A stretch of 64,000 nucleotides of DNA from UBA4582 sp038106185 (GTDB lineage Bacteria > Pseudomonadota > Gammaproteobacteria > Pseudomonadales > Azotimanducaceae), in contig JAYODE010000013.1 of NCBI GenBank assembly GCA_038106185.1, positions 1 through 64,000 of the forward strand. Direction: 5' to 3'. The position numbers were made by a program, and so were the translations under genes. This document shows, in pieces, positions 35,627 to 45,073 of the stretch (position 1 is its first letter; every line of letters starts with the position of its first letter). Below the pieces are notes generated by a model. That model did no database searches. It was not told the DNA's origin and worked only from the letters and a program-made list of their open reading frames with translations.

Positions 35627-35857
35627 ATGAACGAAGCAAAGATTGTCGGCGTGCGGCTGGCGCCCGCCCATGAGGGTGACGTGGAAATGATCATTGATAT
35701 TCGCCATGAGAATGGCGGCATGTCCCAGGTACCGCTCGATCATTTCGCAACCCAGGCCCTGTTAAATGCTTGTGCTGCCGAGGTCGCAGACGACCTTATC
35801 GGACACACCTGGAGCAAGGTACGGGATGCCTTACAGATTTCTTTTGGCCGCTTTTAA
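35627..35857 (+). CDS. Small unknown protein, second of the pair
   Basis: A 76-residue protein from an ATG with gagg five bases upstream, starting seven bases after the previous stop. It has an acidic core (EGDVEMIIDIRHENGGMSQV) and an alpha-helical C-terminal half (HFATQALLNACAAEVADDLIGHTW), and no membrane segment. I recognise no family. Its conserved-looking hydrophobic/charged pattern and operon position make it a likely real gene. A partner role for the enzymes downstream is possible. Confidence 0.55.
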   Translation: MNEAKIVGVRLAPAHEGDVEMIIDIRHENGGMSQVPLDHFATQALLNACAAEVADDLIGHTWSKVRDALQISFGRF

Positions 35858-35860
35858 ACC

Positions 35861-35941
35861 GGCTTTTTGGACGAGCTTTTTAGACAGATTTTTTAGACAG
35901 GCTTTTTAGACAGGCTCTTTAGACAGGCTTGTAGACAGACT
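35861..35941. repeat. 14-bp-like tandem repeat after small ORF pair
   Basis: About five to six imperfect units resembling tagacaggcttttt follow the stop at 35857. The last copies degrade. The remaining bases to 36121 contain the 100-N gap and the leader of the amidohydrolase gene. Confidence 0.85.
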
Positions 35942-35995
35942 AAGGTACATAGTCAATGACAGTTGCGAACCCTCATTATTGAACACTCAACAGGA

Positions 35996-36095
35996 NNNNN
36001 NNNNNNNNNNNNNNNNNNNNNNNNNNNNNNNNNNNNNNNNNNNNNNNNNNNNNNNNNNNNNNNNNNNNNNNNNNNNNNNNNNNNNNNNNNNNNNN
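35996..36095. other. 100-N gap flanked by an exact 18-bp overlap
   Basis: The 18 bases attgaacactcaacagga end the left flank and begin the right flank. Merging them leaves one copy followed by gtactaag and the ATG at 36122, so the gap is probably an assembly artefact. Confidence 0.9.
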
Positions 36096-36121
36096 ATTGA
36101 ACACTCAACAGGAGTACTAAG

Positions 36122-37792
36122 ATGGATATCATCATCAGAAATGGCACCATCGTCGATGGTAGCGGCCGCCCTGCCTACCTGGGCGACGTCGGCATCAGCG
36201 CGGGTCGCATCAAGCAAATAGGCCATGTCGAAGGCGAGGCTGCCACCGAGATTGATGCCACGGGCAAGATGGTATCTCCTGGCTTTATCGACCCACATAC
36301 TCATTTTGATGCTCAACTGCTATGGGATGGCGCGGCTAAGCCTGCTATTGAGCATGGCGTTACGACTATCGTTCCCGGCAATTGCTCCTTGTCATTGGCA
36401 CCCCTGAAAGCTGCCGACCGCATGAAACTCGTCGGCATGTTCAATCAAATTGAAGAAATGCCACTGATCGCCTTTGAACAAGGCGTCACCTGGAACTGGG
36501 AAACTTTCGAGGAATTCGTCGCCCGCATTCAGCAAGACCTGACCATCAATGTCGCGCCGCTGGTGGGTCACAGCGTGCTGCGCCTGTGGGTCATGGGCAA
36601 GGCCGCGACCGAGCGCACCGCCACAGCCGCAGAAACTGCCGAGATGCAGTCGCTGTTGCGCCAGTGTCTGGATGCCGGTGCCATTGGCCTGTCCACCAGC
36701 TTTGTGGATATGGATGAAAAGCTCCAGCCCGTACCTAGCCGCTATGCGGATCATGCCGAGCTTGACGCCCTGTGTGCGGTAGTGGCCGAGTACAACCGCA
36801 TTCTGCAGGTTGTGCACGAATTCTACGATATCGATCTAACCATCGGCCGTATCGATCAGCTGGCAGCGCTCAGCCTGAAGCACAAGATCACCACGACCCT
36901 GTCGCCTTTGTTTATCAACCGCGATGAGTTCACGGGCGTCGACCGGGTCATGGCTCGAATTGTTGAGCAGAATGCTACTGGCGCGCGAGTCTGGCCGCAG
37001 GTGCAGACTCGACCGATCGACATCAGCTTCAGCTTTGCCGTACCCAGTTTGTTGTTCATTCGCCTGCGAGGTTGGTACCGCATCATGCGGTTTGGTACCG
37101 TCGACACCATCATGGCAGCCTTTCAAGATGAGGCGCAACGGCAGCGACTGGTCCAGGAAGCGAGCGTGATGAATGCCATGTGGTCAACGCTCATCCTGCG
37201 TCAGGTAAACACCGAGGCCAACCAGCAGTACGTCGGCAAGACGCTGGCAGAGATCGCCGAGCTGCGTGGTACCGATGCGTTGAATGTCATGATCGATCTG
37301 TCGCTGGAAGAGTCATTGGATGCCCATTTCCTGGCAGCCGATCGTGGTCACAACGACGACGCCAAGGTCGGCAGCATGCTTCGCCATCCAAATGTCATGA
37401 TTGGCGCCAGTGATGGCGGCGCTCATATCCTGTCGTTTTCTACCTACGGTGATACGGGTTATCTGCTGGGTCACTTTGTGCGTGACAAGCAACTGCTGAC
37501 CATGGAAGAAGCCATTAAGAAAATCACCTCGGACACTGCTGACATCTGGTCGATTCCTGAGCGTGGTCTGTTGAAGCCGGGCTATATCGCTGATGTGACT
37601 ATTTTTGATGCCAACACGATCGATCGAGGTCCTGAGTACTATGTGCAGGACGTGCCAGGTGATGGGCACCGGTATGTTCGAGATGCGATTGGCGTCGAAA
37701 CCGTGATTATCGGTGGCGCTGTCGCCTTTGACCATCACACTGGCTACACAGGCGAACACCGAGGTCGCGTGATAGGAGCACCGCAACAGTGA
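36122..37792 (+). CDS. N-acyl-D-amino-acid deacylase-like amidohydrolase
   Basis: A 556-residue amidohydrolase-superfamily enzyme. The N-terminal beta-sandwich and metal motif FIDPHTHFDAQ (near residue 59) match D-aminoacylases and dihydroorotase-like deacylases, and the C-terminal beta-strand motif PGYIADVTIFDANTI is shared with them. Further metal ligands are likely His in LVGHSVLR and Asp in IGASDGGAH. The ATG is preceded by aggag at nine bases. It is joined to the next gene by a four-base overlap. In this context it may cleave an amide in a degradative pathway; the substrate is unknown. Confidence 0.85.
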   Translation: MDIIIRNGTIVDGSGRPAYLGDVGISAGRIKQIGHVEGEAATEIDATGKMVSPGFIDPHTHFDAQLLWDGAAKPAIEHGVTTIVPGNCSLSLAPLKAADRMKLVGMFNQIEEMPLIAFEQGVTWNWETFEEFVARIQQDLTINVAPLVGHSVLRLWVMGKAATERTATAAETAEMQSLLRQCLDAGAIGLSTSFVDMDEKLQPVPSRYADHAELDALCAVVAEYNRILQVVHEFYDIDLTIGRIDQLAALSLKHKITTTLSPLFINRDEFTGVDRVMARIVEQNATGARVWPQVQTRPIDISFSFAVPSLLFIRLRGWYRIMRFGTVDTIMAAFQDEAQRQRLVQEASVMNAMWSTLILRQVNTEANQQYVGKTLAEIAELRGTDALNVMIDLSLEESLDAHFLAADRGHNDDAKVGSMLRHPNVMIGASDGGAHILSFSTYGDTGYLLGHFVRDKQLLTMEEAIKKITSDTADIWSIPERGLLKPGYIADVTIFDANTIDRGPEYYVQDVPGDGHRYVRDAIGVETVIIGGAVAFDHHTGYTGEHRGRVIGAPQQ

Positions 37793-38736
37793 TTACCGAG
37801 CGTCGTATCAAGACCAATGGCATCTACCTCAACATTGCCGAGGCCGGCGAAGGTCCGCTGGTACTCATGCTTCATGGTTTTCCCGAATCCTGGTACTCCT
37901 GGCGCCATCAGTTCGAGCCCCTGGCTCGCGCCGGCTACAAGGCGGTGGCTCCAGACATGCGGGGCTATGGCAAGAGCGATAAGCCGAACGACATCAGCGC
38001 TTACAACCAGGTTGAGGTCGTCAACGACATTATGGGCCTGATACCAGCGCTGGGCTATGAAACCGCCATCGTTCTGGGCCATGACTGGGGTGCACCCACG
38101 GCCTGGAGTTGCGCCCTGCACCACTCAAGCAAGGTGACGGCAGTTGGCGCCCTGTCAGTACCCTTCGTGCCTCGAGGTGATGAGCCACCTATCCAACGGA
38201 TGCGTCAGCTGTTTAAAGACCAATTCTTCTATCAGTTGTACTTTCAGACGCCGGGCGTGGCGGAAGCAGAGCTGGAGACGGATATTCGAGCCTCACTGCG
38301 CAAGTTTTATCATATGGCCTCTGGCGACTTTGACTTGACAACCTACACCCCTAAAGGCCCCAACGATAATTTGTTTGCCGGGGTTAGCGATCCAGGCAAG
38401 CTGGGCGACTGGTGCAGCGAAACCGATCTGGACTTTTACACGCAAGCCTTTGAGCACAGCCGATTTCGTGGTCCCTTAAATTACTATCGGGCGCAGGACA
38501 TCACCTGGGAACTCACGAAAGGCGCGCCGACGACTATCGAGCAGCCGGCCCTGTTTATGGCGGGTGACAGAGATGGCGTTATCATGATGGCAGCCGACGC
38601 GCTCAAGGCGATGCCGCAACGAGTACCGAACCTGAGGCTTAATGAGCTGATTCCGGGTGCCGGCCACTGGACTCAGCAGGAAGCACCGAATGAAGTTAAC
38701 CGCGGCATTCTGCAATTTCTAGAAGGATTACACTGA
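37789..38736 (+). CDS. Alpha/beta hydrolase, epoxide hydrolase-like
   Basis: A 315-residue hydrolase. HGFPESWYSWRHQ near residue 29 is the epoxide hydrolase oxyanion motif. The nucleophile is Asp in GHDWGAPTAW, with His in GAGHWTQQE and an acidic partner in AGDRDGVI, consistent with soluble epoxide hydrolases or haloalkane dehalogenase-like enzymes. No signal peptide. The start GTG overlaps the amidohydrolase stop (GTGA), and its stop overlaps the next start (TGATG), showing tight translational coupling in a catabolic operon. Confidence 0.87.
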   Translation: MITERRIKTNGIYLNIAEAGEGPLVLMLHGFPESWYSWRHQFEPLARAGYKAVAPDMRGYGKSDKPNDISAYNQVEVVNDIMGLIPALGYETAIVLGHDWGAPTAWSCALHHSSKVTAVGALSVPFVPRGDEPPIQRMRQLFKDQFFYQLYFQTPGVAEAELETDIRASLRKFYHMASGDFDLTTYTPKGPNDNLFAGVSDPGKLGDWCSETDLDFYTQAFEHSRFRGPLNYYRAQDITWELTKGAPTTIEQPALFMAGDRDGVIMMAADALKAMPQRVPNLRLNELIPGAGHWTQQEAPNEVNRGILQFLEGLH

Positions 38737-40223
38737 TGGATCAGTCGACACAGCCTGTTGTCATAGTGGGTGCTGGCATATCTGGCCTTTGCACAGCCCT
38801 GGCTTTGGCCAAGACTGGCCTTGAGGTCAGGGTCATTGAACGGGACTCGCCACCCCCCACCGGCGATCCAGACCAGGCTTTCTTCGAATGGAACCGACGA
38901 GGCGCTGCCCAGTTTCGGCACCCACACGCTTTTCTGGCGGTGATGAGTAATCTGCTGCAGGATAGCTTTCCTGGCCTGATGGACGACTTCTTCGCTGCCG
39001 GTGCCCGTAAAGTCACCTTTGAAGACATGCTGCCACCGAATCTAAAGGCAAAATATTCACCGCAACCCGGTGATGAAAAAATGTGGCTGCTCATGTGTCG
39101 CCGCGCCACTATGGAAACCGTGTTTCGTCGATACGCCGAAAAGCAGCCGCTGATTCGCATAGAAAGTGACACGCAGGTGACCGCCCTGTTGAGCCACAGG
39201 GATGGCGAGCAGATCCTGGTTGACGGCATCAACGTCAAGACCCGCGGCGAACCAGAACGTCAGCTGCTCAGCAGTGTGCTGATTGACGCCGGCGGACGCA
39301 ACAGCAAACTCAAGACTTGGCTGCGAGAAGTCGGCGCCAGTATTCCAACCGAAGATGATGATGCTGAGATTGTCTATTTTACGCGCCACTACAAATTGTT
39401 GCCTGGTGTGCCAGAGCCTGAACGCGGTAGCAGCAAGGACCGCTCCTCGGGCGACCTGGGCTATATCAAGTACGGCGTGTTTCCTGGTGAAGGAGGTCAC
39501 TTTGCCGTGATCGCCTGCCTGCACAAAGAAGAGCGGGCATTGCACGAAGCCATCAAGTCCAGCGACCAGTTCGATCTCATCTGTCGCAACATTCCGGGCC
39601 TGTTGCCCTGGGTTGCGGCTGACAAGGCAGAAGCCACCACTGAGTCCTTTGGTTTTGCAGATATTCATGCGGTCTGGCATCACTTTGTCGATGACGGCAA
39701 ACCAGCAGCGCTGAATTTTTTTGCTGTCGGTGATGCGGCGGTACGAACTAACCCCTTGTATGGACGCGGCTGTAGTACCGGCATTATCCATGCGCACCTG
39801 CTGGCGGCGACCTTACGAGACCTCTCCGATCCGGTAGAACGGGCGCTGCAGTTTCACGAGCAAACTGAAGCTGAGCTTAGACCCATCTTCAAAGCCAGCC
39901 TGGCAGAAGACAAAAAAGGCATACGTCAGGCCAGGGCAGAAATTGAGGGCAAGGTCATCGACAGCACGGGATCCATCAAGGCCTGGTTTCGCGCCGCCTT
40001 TGGTGATGCGCTGTCGATGGCTTCAACACGGAATATCCATGTACTGCGTGGCATCATGCGAACCTTCAACCTGCTGGAAAAGCCCGGTGAATTCCTTAAA
40101 GACAAGCGAATACTATTGACGACATTCGCCTATATGCTGGGTGGTCGCAGGCGTAACGCCAGTGCTCGCAAGGTCAACGGGCCACCGAGGCAGCGAATGC
40201 ATGAGATTCTGGCTGAGCAATAG
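38736..40223 (+). CDS. FAD-dependent oxidoreductase
   Basis: A 495-residue flavoprotein. The N-terminal GAGISGLCTALALAKTG binds the FAD ADP moiety, and a later GDAAVRTNPLYGRGCSTGI is the second FAD motif of the PHBH/UbiH-like and tryptophan-halogenase-like group. The Asp in GDAA contacts the ribityl chain. No clear membrane anchor is present. The start codon ATG is one base into the preceding stop. It is the last gene of the coupled set and may oxidise or hydroxylate the product of the upstream hydrolases (inference). Confidence 0.84.
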   Translation: MDQSTQPVVIVGAGISGLCTALALAKTGLEVRVIERDSPPPTGDPDQAFFEWNRRGAAQFRHPHAFLAVMSNLLQDSFPGLMDDFFAAGARKVTFEDMLPPNLKAKYSPQPGDEKMWLLMCRRATMETVFRRYAEKQPLIRIESDTQVTALLSHRDGEQILVDGINVKTRGEPERQLLSSVLIDAGGRNSKLKTWLREVGASIPTEDDDAEIVYFTRHYKLLPGVPEPERGSSKDRSSGDLGYIKYGVFPGEGGHFAVIACLHKEERALHEAIKSSDQFDLICRNIPGLLPWVAADKAEATTESFGFADIHAVWHHFVDDGKPAALNFFAVGDAAVRTNPLYGRGCSTGIIHAHLLAATLRDLSDPVERALQFHEQTEAELRPIFKASLAEDKKGIRQARAEIEGKVIDSTGSIKAWFRAAFGDALSMASTRNIHVLRGIMRTFNLLEKPGEFLKDKRILLTTFAYMLGGRRRNASARKVNGPPRQRMHEILAEQ

Positions 40224-40335
40224 GCCAGCATCACTGCCAGCCTGGTTGGCGCGCGTCCGCCCGCCAACCAGGGCCCGATTAGCCAGGCGCTATGAGTCTG
40301 TGGTGGGCTAGTAACAGCGGCTGGACGAAAAGCCT

Positions 40336-40971
40336 TTAAGGCCTTGTACACATCCCTACCGTCTCGCGGGACAGTTGCTCTATCTCTGCCCATCGCTGCT
40401 CTGCCACCAGGTTGTTGGGTGTCACCCAGGAACCACCCACGCACAACACATTCGGCAGCTGCAGGTAATCCATCACATTGGCCAGACTCACTCCGCCCGT
40501 TGGGCAAAACCGTGCATCGGCAAAGGGACCGCTGATGGCCTTGATCTTGGCTGCGCCACCGGACGCTTCAGCCGGAAAAAACTTGAAATCCTGATAACCC
40601 AACTCCATGCAACGCATCATCTCGCTGACGCTGGCGATGCCGGGCATCAGCGGAATGGGCGCCTGAGCTGCCGCACTCAGAAGCCGCTCTGTAGTGCCTG
40701 GCGAAACCATGAATTGGCAGCCCAGATCACAAGACAGCTGCACCTGCTCGGGCGTGCAGACAGTCCCAGTCCCGACTATAGCGCCTTCCACTTGTTCCAG
40801 GATGCGGCGAATGCCTTCGACTGCCGCCTCGGTGCGCAGGGTGATTTCCAGCACCTTGAGTCCTCCCGCCACCAACGCCTGTGCCAGGGGCACGGCATCC
40901 TCAACCCGCGTCAGCGTGATGACCGGAATGACGGCTGTACCAGCCAATAAATTGCGCACGGGCTTCTCCAT
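40336..40971 (-). CDS. eda: KDPG aldolase
   Basis: A 211-residue 2-dehydro-3-deoxyphosphogluconate aldolase, class I. The Schiff-base lysine is in FKFFPAE, with the general acid Glu in EITLRT. GTGTV and SPGTTERLL bind phosphate, and GIASVSEM and TGGVSLAN are also typical. It splits KDPG into pyruvate and glyceraldehyde 3-phosphate. It follows edd on the same strand after about 100 bases that contain a TGTTTTG repeat, so they are probably co-transcribed as the Entner-Doudoroff pair. Confidence 0.93.
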   Translation of the reverse strand: MEKPVRNLLAGTAVIPVITLTRVEDAVPLAQALVAGGLKVLEITLRTEAAVEGIRRILEQVEGAIVGTGTVCTPEQVQLSCDLGCQFMVSPGTTERLLSAAAQAPIPLMPGIASVSEMMRCMELGYQDFKFFPAEASGGAAKIKAISGPFADARFCPTGGVSLANVMDYLQLPNVLCVGGSWVTPNNLVAEQRWAEIEQLSRETVGMCTRP

Positions 40972-40992
40972 TTCAATCGTCTATTCAGACTG

Positions 40993-41035
40993 ATGTTTTG
41001 TATCGTGTTTTGTGTTTTGTGTTTTGTGTTTTGTG
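40993..41035. repeat. TGTTTTG heptamer array between edd and eda
   Basis: The unit tgttttg is repeated about five times, with one interruption near tatcg, inside the intercistronic space of edd and eda. Confidence 0.88.
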
Positions 41036-41075
41036 TGCTCTGTGCCGCCCTTCGCGAGGCCGGCGCCTGTTTGCG

Positions 41076-42905
41076 TCACGCCTCTCCATAAAGAAATGAC
41101 GCACCCTGTTCAGCAGTACCCATCGCCAAGCGGTTTACCCGAAATAGTTCGCGACCACAGCCTCTCTGCCCAGTCTCAGATCGCGGCGCGATGGGACGAT
41201 CATTGAGTGCTTGCAGATCCCCTATAAACTGCAACTCACCGGCTACTGCATCAACCCGCAGCAGATCACCATCTCGGAGTTTTGCCAACAAGCCGCCGGC
41301 GATTGCCTCTGGCACCAGATGGATCGCGGCCGGCACCTTACCGGATGCCCCTGACATACGTCCGTCAGTCACCAGCGCAACGCGAAAACCCTTGTCCTGC
41401 AGACTGCTCAGCATAGGTGTCAGCTTGTGCAACTCAGGCATACCCAATGCCTGCGGACCCTGGTAGCGGGCAACCAGGACACAGTCTCGATTCAGCTTGC
41501 CGGCAGCAAACAGTTCGCTCACTTGCTCCTGATCGTCTATGACCAAGGCCGGCGCCTCAACCACCCAGTGGTCTCTCGCAACGGCTGACACCTTAATAAC
41601 ACTGCGACCCAAGTTACCCTGGAGCAGGCGCAGACCACCCTCGTTGGCAAAGGGCGAATCCAGGCTGGCCAGCACAGTCTGATCCAGCGACTGCTGGGGT
41701 GACTCGCGCCACTGAACACCGTCGCCCGCCATATCCAAAGTCGCTTCTTGCGTGAAAGCCGAAAAACTGTCGCCCCAGGTGGTGTTGGCATCTGCATGCA
41801 TCAGGCCGCCGGCCAACAACTGACGAAACAGCACCGCCGTGCCGCCTGCTGCATGAAAGTGATTCACATCAGCCTGTCCATTGGGGTAAACCTTGGCTAA
41901 CAATGGCACTACAGCGGAAAGATCGGCGATATCCGTCCAGTTCAGCAGCATACCCGCCGCTCGAGCAATAGCGACCAGGTGCATCGTATGATTGGTTGAG
42001 CCACCCGTCGCCAGCAGGGCTACGGTGGCATTAACTAGCGCCCGTTCGTCAACAATTTCGCCTACGGGACGATAGTCCGAACCAAGCGCAGTGATTCGCG
42101 CTATCTGATGGCAGGTCTCGCGGGTCAGGCGTTCGCGCAGAAGCGTACCGGGATTGACAAAGGAACTCCCGGGTAACTGCAACCCCATGGCCTCAAGAAT
42201 GACCTGGTTACTGTTCGCTGTGCCATAAAAGGTACAGGTGCCGGGGCTATGATAGGAATCGGACTCTGCCTGCAGTAGCGCTTCACGGCTCACCTGACCT
42301 TCGGCATAAAGCTGGCGAATCCGCTGCTTCTCTTTATTGGGCAAGCCAGACGGCATAGGTCCTGAGGGCACAAAAAGCGCCGGCAGATAGCCAAAGCTGA
42401 GTACCCCCATCAACAGGCCTGGAACAATCTTGTCGCAGATACCCAGCGCCAGCACACCATCAAACATCTGATGAGACAAAGCGATAGCCGTAGACTGAGC
42501 AATCAAATCGCGACTCAGCAAGCTCAGCTCCATACCTGCCTGACCTTGAGTCACACCATCACACATGGCGGGTACTCCACCGGCAACCTGGCCAGTGCAG
42601 CCCATTTCTCGCAACGCCGCTTTTATCTTGTCCGGGTAATCCGCATAGGGTTGGTGAGCAGACAGCATGTCGTTATAGGCAGTCACGATCGCAATATTGG
42701 CTGATTGCATCAGCTTCAGACTGTCCTTGTCGTCAACCCCACAAGCGGCAAACCCGTGTGCCAGATTGCCACAACTCAGCTTGCCACGGGTCGGTCGATC
42801 CTGGTGATCCTGTCGCACCTGTTCCAGATAAACTGATCGCAGACCACGACTACGATCAACAATACGCTCAGTGACTGCCGCTACGATTGGGTTCAGCTGA
42901 ACCAT
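41076..42905 (-). CDS. edd: Phosphogluconate dehydratase
   Basis: A 609-residue IlvD/Edd family dehydratase that converts 6-phosphogluconate to KDPG. Length and blocks match Edd: HGFAACGVDDKDSLKLMQ, TAYNDMLSAHQPY, AMCDGVTQGQAGMELSLLSRD, TCTFYGTANSNQ and GGSTNHTMHL. The Cys residues of GVDD-CDGV and TCTFYG are expected iron-sulfur cluster ligands. A ggag box eight bases upstream supports the ATG. A HexR-like palindrome lies 26 bases upstream. With eda it forms the Entner-Doudoroff pathway. Confidence 0.94.
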   Translation of the reverse strand: MVQLNPIVAAVTERIVDRSRGLRSVYLEQVRQDHQDRPTRGKLSCGNLAHGFAACGVDDKDSLKLMQSANIAIVTAYNDMLSAHQPYADYPDKIKAALREMGCTGQVAGGVPAMCDGVTQGQAGMELSLLSRDLIAQSTAIALSHQMFDGVLALGICDKIVPGLLMGVLSFGYLPALFVPSGPMPSGLPNKEKQRIRQLYAEGQVSREALLQAESDSYHSPGTCTFYGTANSNQVILEAMGLQLPGSSFVNPGTLLRERLTRETCHQIARITALGSDYRPVGEIVDERALVNATVALLATGGSTNHTMHLVAIARAAGMLLNWTDIADLSAVVPLLAKVYPNGQADVNHFHAAGGTAVLFRQLLAGGLMHADANTTWGDSFSAFTQEATLDMAGDGVQWRESPQQSLDQTVLASLDSPFANEGGLRLLQGNLGRSVIKVSAVARDHWVVEAPALVIDDQEQVSELFAAGKLNRDCVLVARYQGPQALGMPELHKLTPMLSSLQDKGFRVALVTDGRMSGASGKVPAAIHLVPEAIAGGLLAKLRDGDLLRVDAVAGELQFIGDLQALNDRPIAPRSETGQRGCGRELFRVNRLAMGTAEQGASFLYGEA

Positions 42906-42931
42906 GATTGCTCTCCAGAAAAACGGCCAAT

Positions 42932-42946
42932 TGTAATTAAGTCACA
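42932..42946. promoter_or_regulatory. Candidate HexR box upstream of edd
   Basis: tgtaattaagtcaca matches the known HexR consensus TGTARTWWWAYTACA at 13 of 15 positions. HexR represses central carbon genes, including edd, in many gammaproteobacteria and responds to KDPG. The site lies in the edd leader. A hexR gene is not in this window. Confidence 0.5.
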
Positions 42947-43010
42947 TTTTTTCGCTACCTTATAAACGAAAAATGGCGATTTTAGTGACTCTACAACTGA
43001 CAACCTTCGA

Positions 43011-43080
43011 TGAACTTCGATGGCAACCGATGACCTTCGATGACCATTGATGACCATTGATGACCATCGATGATCATTAT
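43011..43080. repeat. Seven tandem 10-bp units
   Basis: Units such as tgaacttcga, tgaccttcga, tgaccattga and tgaccatcga follow each other in exact 10-bp register for seven copies. They lie between edd and the monooxygenase gene. No gene is visible in this space. Confidence 0.9.
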
Positions 43081-43147
43081 ATTACCGTCGCCTTATCGAT
43101 GTTCACCGACATTCAAAGCCAACGCTACTGATACGGCTATTCTCACA

Positions 43148-44749
43148 TTATGCCAGCAAAAAACCCTCGTAGTTCTGTTTGGCGACTGTTTCACACTTTT
43201 CAGCATACACCGGCAAACCACCGACATAAGGCATAAATACCCGCGGCTTACCCGGTACGTTAGCGCCAAGATACCATGAGTTACAGGATGGATAGAGGGT
43301 TGTGTCCGCGATCTCGTTGACATGCTCGACCCAGGCATTCTCGGCGTTGACATCGGCTTCAATCGTTACCAGACCTCGCTCGCGCATATTCAATATGCAG
43401 TCGGTCACCCAATTAACATGCTGCTCAATAGAGCAAATCATATTGCTCAATACTGACGGGCTCTGGGGGCCTGAGATAGTAAACAGGTTAGGAAAGCCGG
43501 CCGAGCCCAGTCCCAGATAGGTTCTGGGTCCTGCCGCCCACTTATCCTTGAGCGCCAGCCCGTTGCGACCACGAATGTCTATTCGAGTGAGAGAGCCCGT
43601 CATGGCATCAAAGCCGGTGGCGAAAATCAGACAATCAAATTCGTATTCCTGACCGTTGGTCACCAAACCTTTAGGCGTGATTCGCTCAATAGGATGGTCC
43701 TTGACGCTAACCAAGGAGACATTATCGCGGTTATAGGTCTCGAAGTAATCGATATCAACGCACAGTCGCTTGCATCCTATCACCTGCTGTGGACATAAGA
43801 GATCAGCCACGACCGGATCCTTGACCGTCGCTCGAATCTTGCTGCGGACGAAATCGGCAGCGTAGGCATTGCCTGCCGGCGTCAGTAACAGGTCACCAAA
43901 GGCCGCGAGAAACCCAAAGCCACCAATCTGCCACTTGCGCTCAAATTGCGCCGCGCGTTCGGCTTCACTGGCGTCAAACACTGAGCCCGCGTTGCGCTCG
44001 GTACGTGAGCCAAAACCACCAGCCTCAAGATTGTTGGCGGCCCGCAACTCACCATAGTGCGCCTTAACCTCCGCAACATATTCCGGCTCAAGCTTGCGGT
44101 TATGAGCTGGAATCGAGAAGTTCGGGGTTCGCTGGAACACTGTCAGGTGCGCCGCCTGTTTCGCCAATTGGGGTATCGATTGAACCGCAGAGGAACCGGT
44201 ACCAATAATGGCAATGCGCTTACCGGTAAAGTCGACACCTTGATGGGGCCACAAGCCGGTATGAAACCAGTCACCCTGATAGGCGTCCAGACCCTCAAAC
44301 TTAGGCAAGTTGGTCGAGGACAGACAACCCGTCGCCATCACGCAAAACGTCGAGGACAATTCCTCGCCAGCATCGGTGGTAACCTGCCAACGGTTGCTGA
44401 TTTCGTCAAACACCGCAGCAGTGACTCGCGTTTTAAACTGAATGTCCTTTCGCAGGTCAAATCGATCCGCCACATGGTTGGCATAGGCGAGTATTTCAGG
44501 TTGCGGCGCATATCGTTCCTGCCACTCCCATGCCTGCTGTAGGTCATCGGAAAACTGATAAGAGTACTCCATACTCTCGATGTCGCAGCGGGCACCGGGA
44601 TAACGGTTCCAATACCAGGTGCCGCCGACACCTGCACCCGCCTCAATCACCTGCACGTCCATACCGGCACCGCGAAGTCGATGCAGCATATACATACCAG
44701 CGAAACCTGCGCCGACAATGACCGCGTCAACTGTTCTTGCTGTTACCAT
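43148..44749 (-). CDS. Flavin-containing Baeyer-Villiger-type monooxygenase
   Basis: A 533-residue FAD/NADPH monooxygenase. The FAD Rossmann motif GAGFAG is at residues 13-18 and the NADPH motif GTGSSAVQSIPQLA follows later. The BVMO fingerprint between them reads YQGDWFHTGLWP, with Tyr where the consensus has Phe. GGTWYWNRYPGARCDIESMEY is the hallmark of cyclohexanone monooxygenase-type enzymes, which turn ketones into esters or lactones. The ATG at 44749 is preferred over an upstream GTG at 44761, since agac lies near it. An esterase gene is not adjacent. The ketone substrate is unknown. Confidence 0.88.
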   Translation of the reverse strand: MVTARTVDAVIVGAGFAGMYMLHRLRGAGMDVQVIEAGAGVGGTWYWNRYPGARCDIESMEYSYQFSDDLQQAWEWQERYAPQPEILAYANHVADRFDLRKDIQFKTRVTAAVFDEISNRWQVTTDAGEELSSTFCVMATGCLSSTNLPKFEGLDAYQGDWFHTGLWPHQGVDFTGKRIAIIGTGSSAVQSIPQLAKQAAHLTVFQRTPNFSIPAHNRKLEPEYVAEVKAHYGELRAANNLEAGGFGSRTERNAGSVFDASEAERAAQFERKWQIGGFGFLAAFGDLLLTPAGNAYAADFVRSKIRATVKDPVVADLLCPQQVIGCKRLCVDIDYFETYNRDNVSLVSVKDHPIERITPKGLVTNGQEYEFDCLIFATGFDAMTGSLTRIDIRGRNGLALKDKWAAGPRTYLGLGSAGFPNLFTISGPQSPSVLSNMICSIEQHVNWVTDCILNMRERGLVTIEADVNAENAWVEHVNEIADTTLYPSCNSWYLGANVPGKPRVFMPYVGGLPVYAEKCETVAKQNYEGFLLA

Positions 44750-45073
44750 GAATTGTCTCACTCATCTTTAAGGGGCAAAACTGCCGCGAGAATATCCCAC
44801 ATAAACCAATCACAAACCAGCCTTGTCACCCCTCACCCACACATGCAATCGCCGCTGATTAGGATATGATTAGACCTTTTTCAGCAGACTGTTTCGCAAA
44901 ATAGGATTCAGCCGTGCAGGGTCGCTTGGTGATTGTTCAGCCCCAGCATCCCGCCCTGAGAGACAGCGGATGAGCGCCCCCAGTCTAGTGCGGCGCCAAA
45001 AAAGCAGGTTTCTATCACGAATGGCTTTAGGAAGATTGGCCTTGAGAAGATTGGCTTTGAGAAGAGTGGCTTT
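44750..45073. other. Divergent intergenic region, gene-free
   Basis: These 324 bases between divergent genes contain no supportable ORF. A tandem repeat occupies the last 50 bases, and the upstream part should contain both promoters, though I cannot point to convincing -35 and -10 boxes. Confidence 0.5.
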
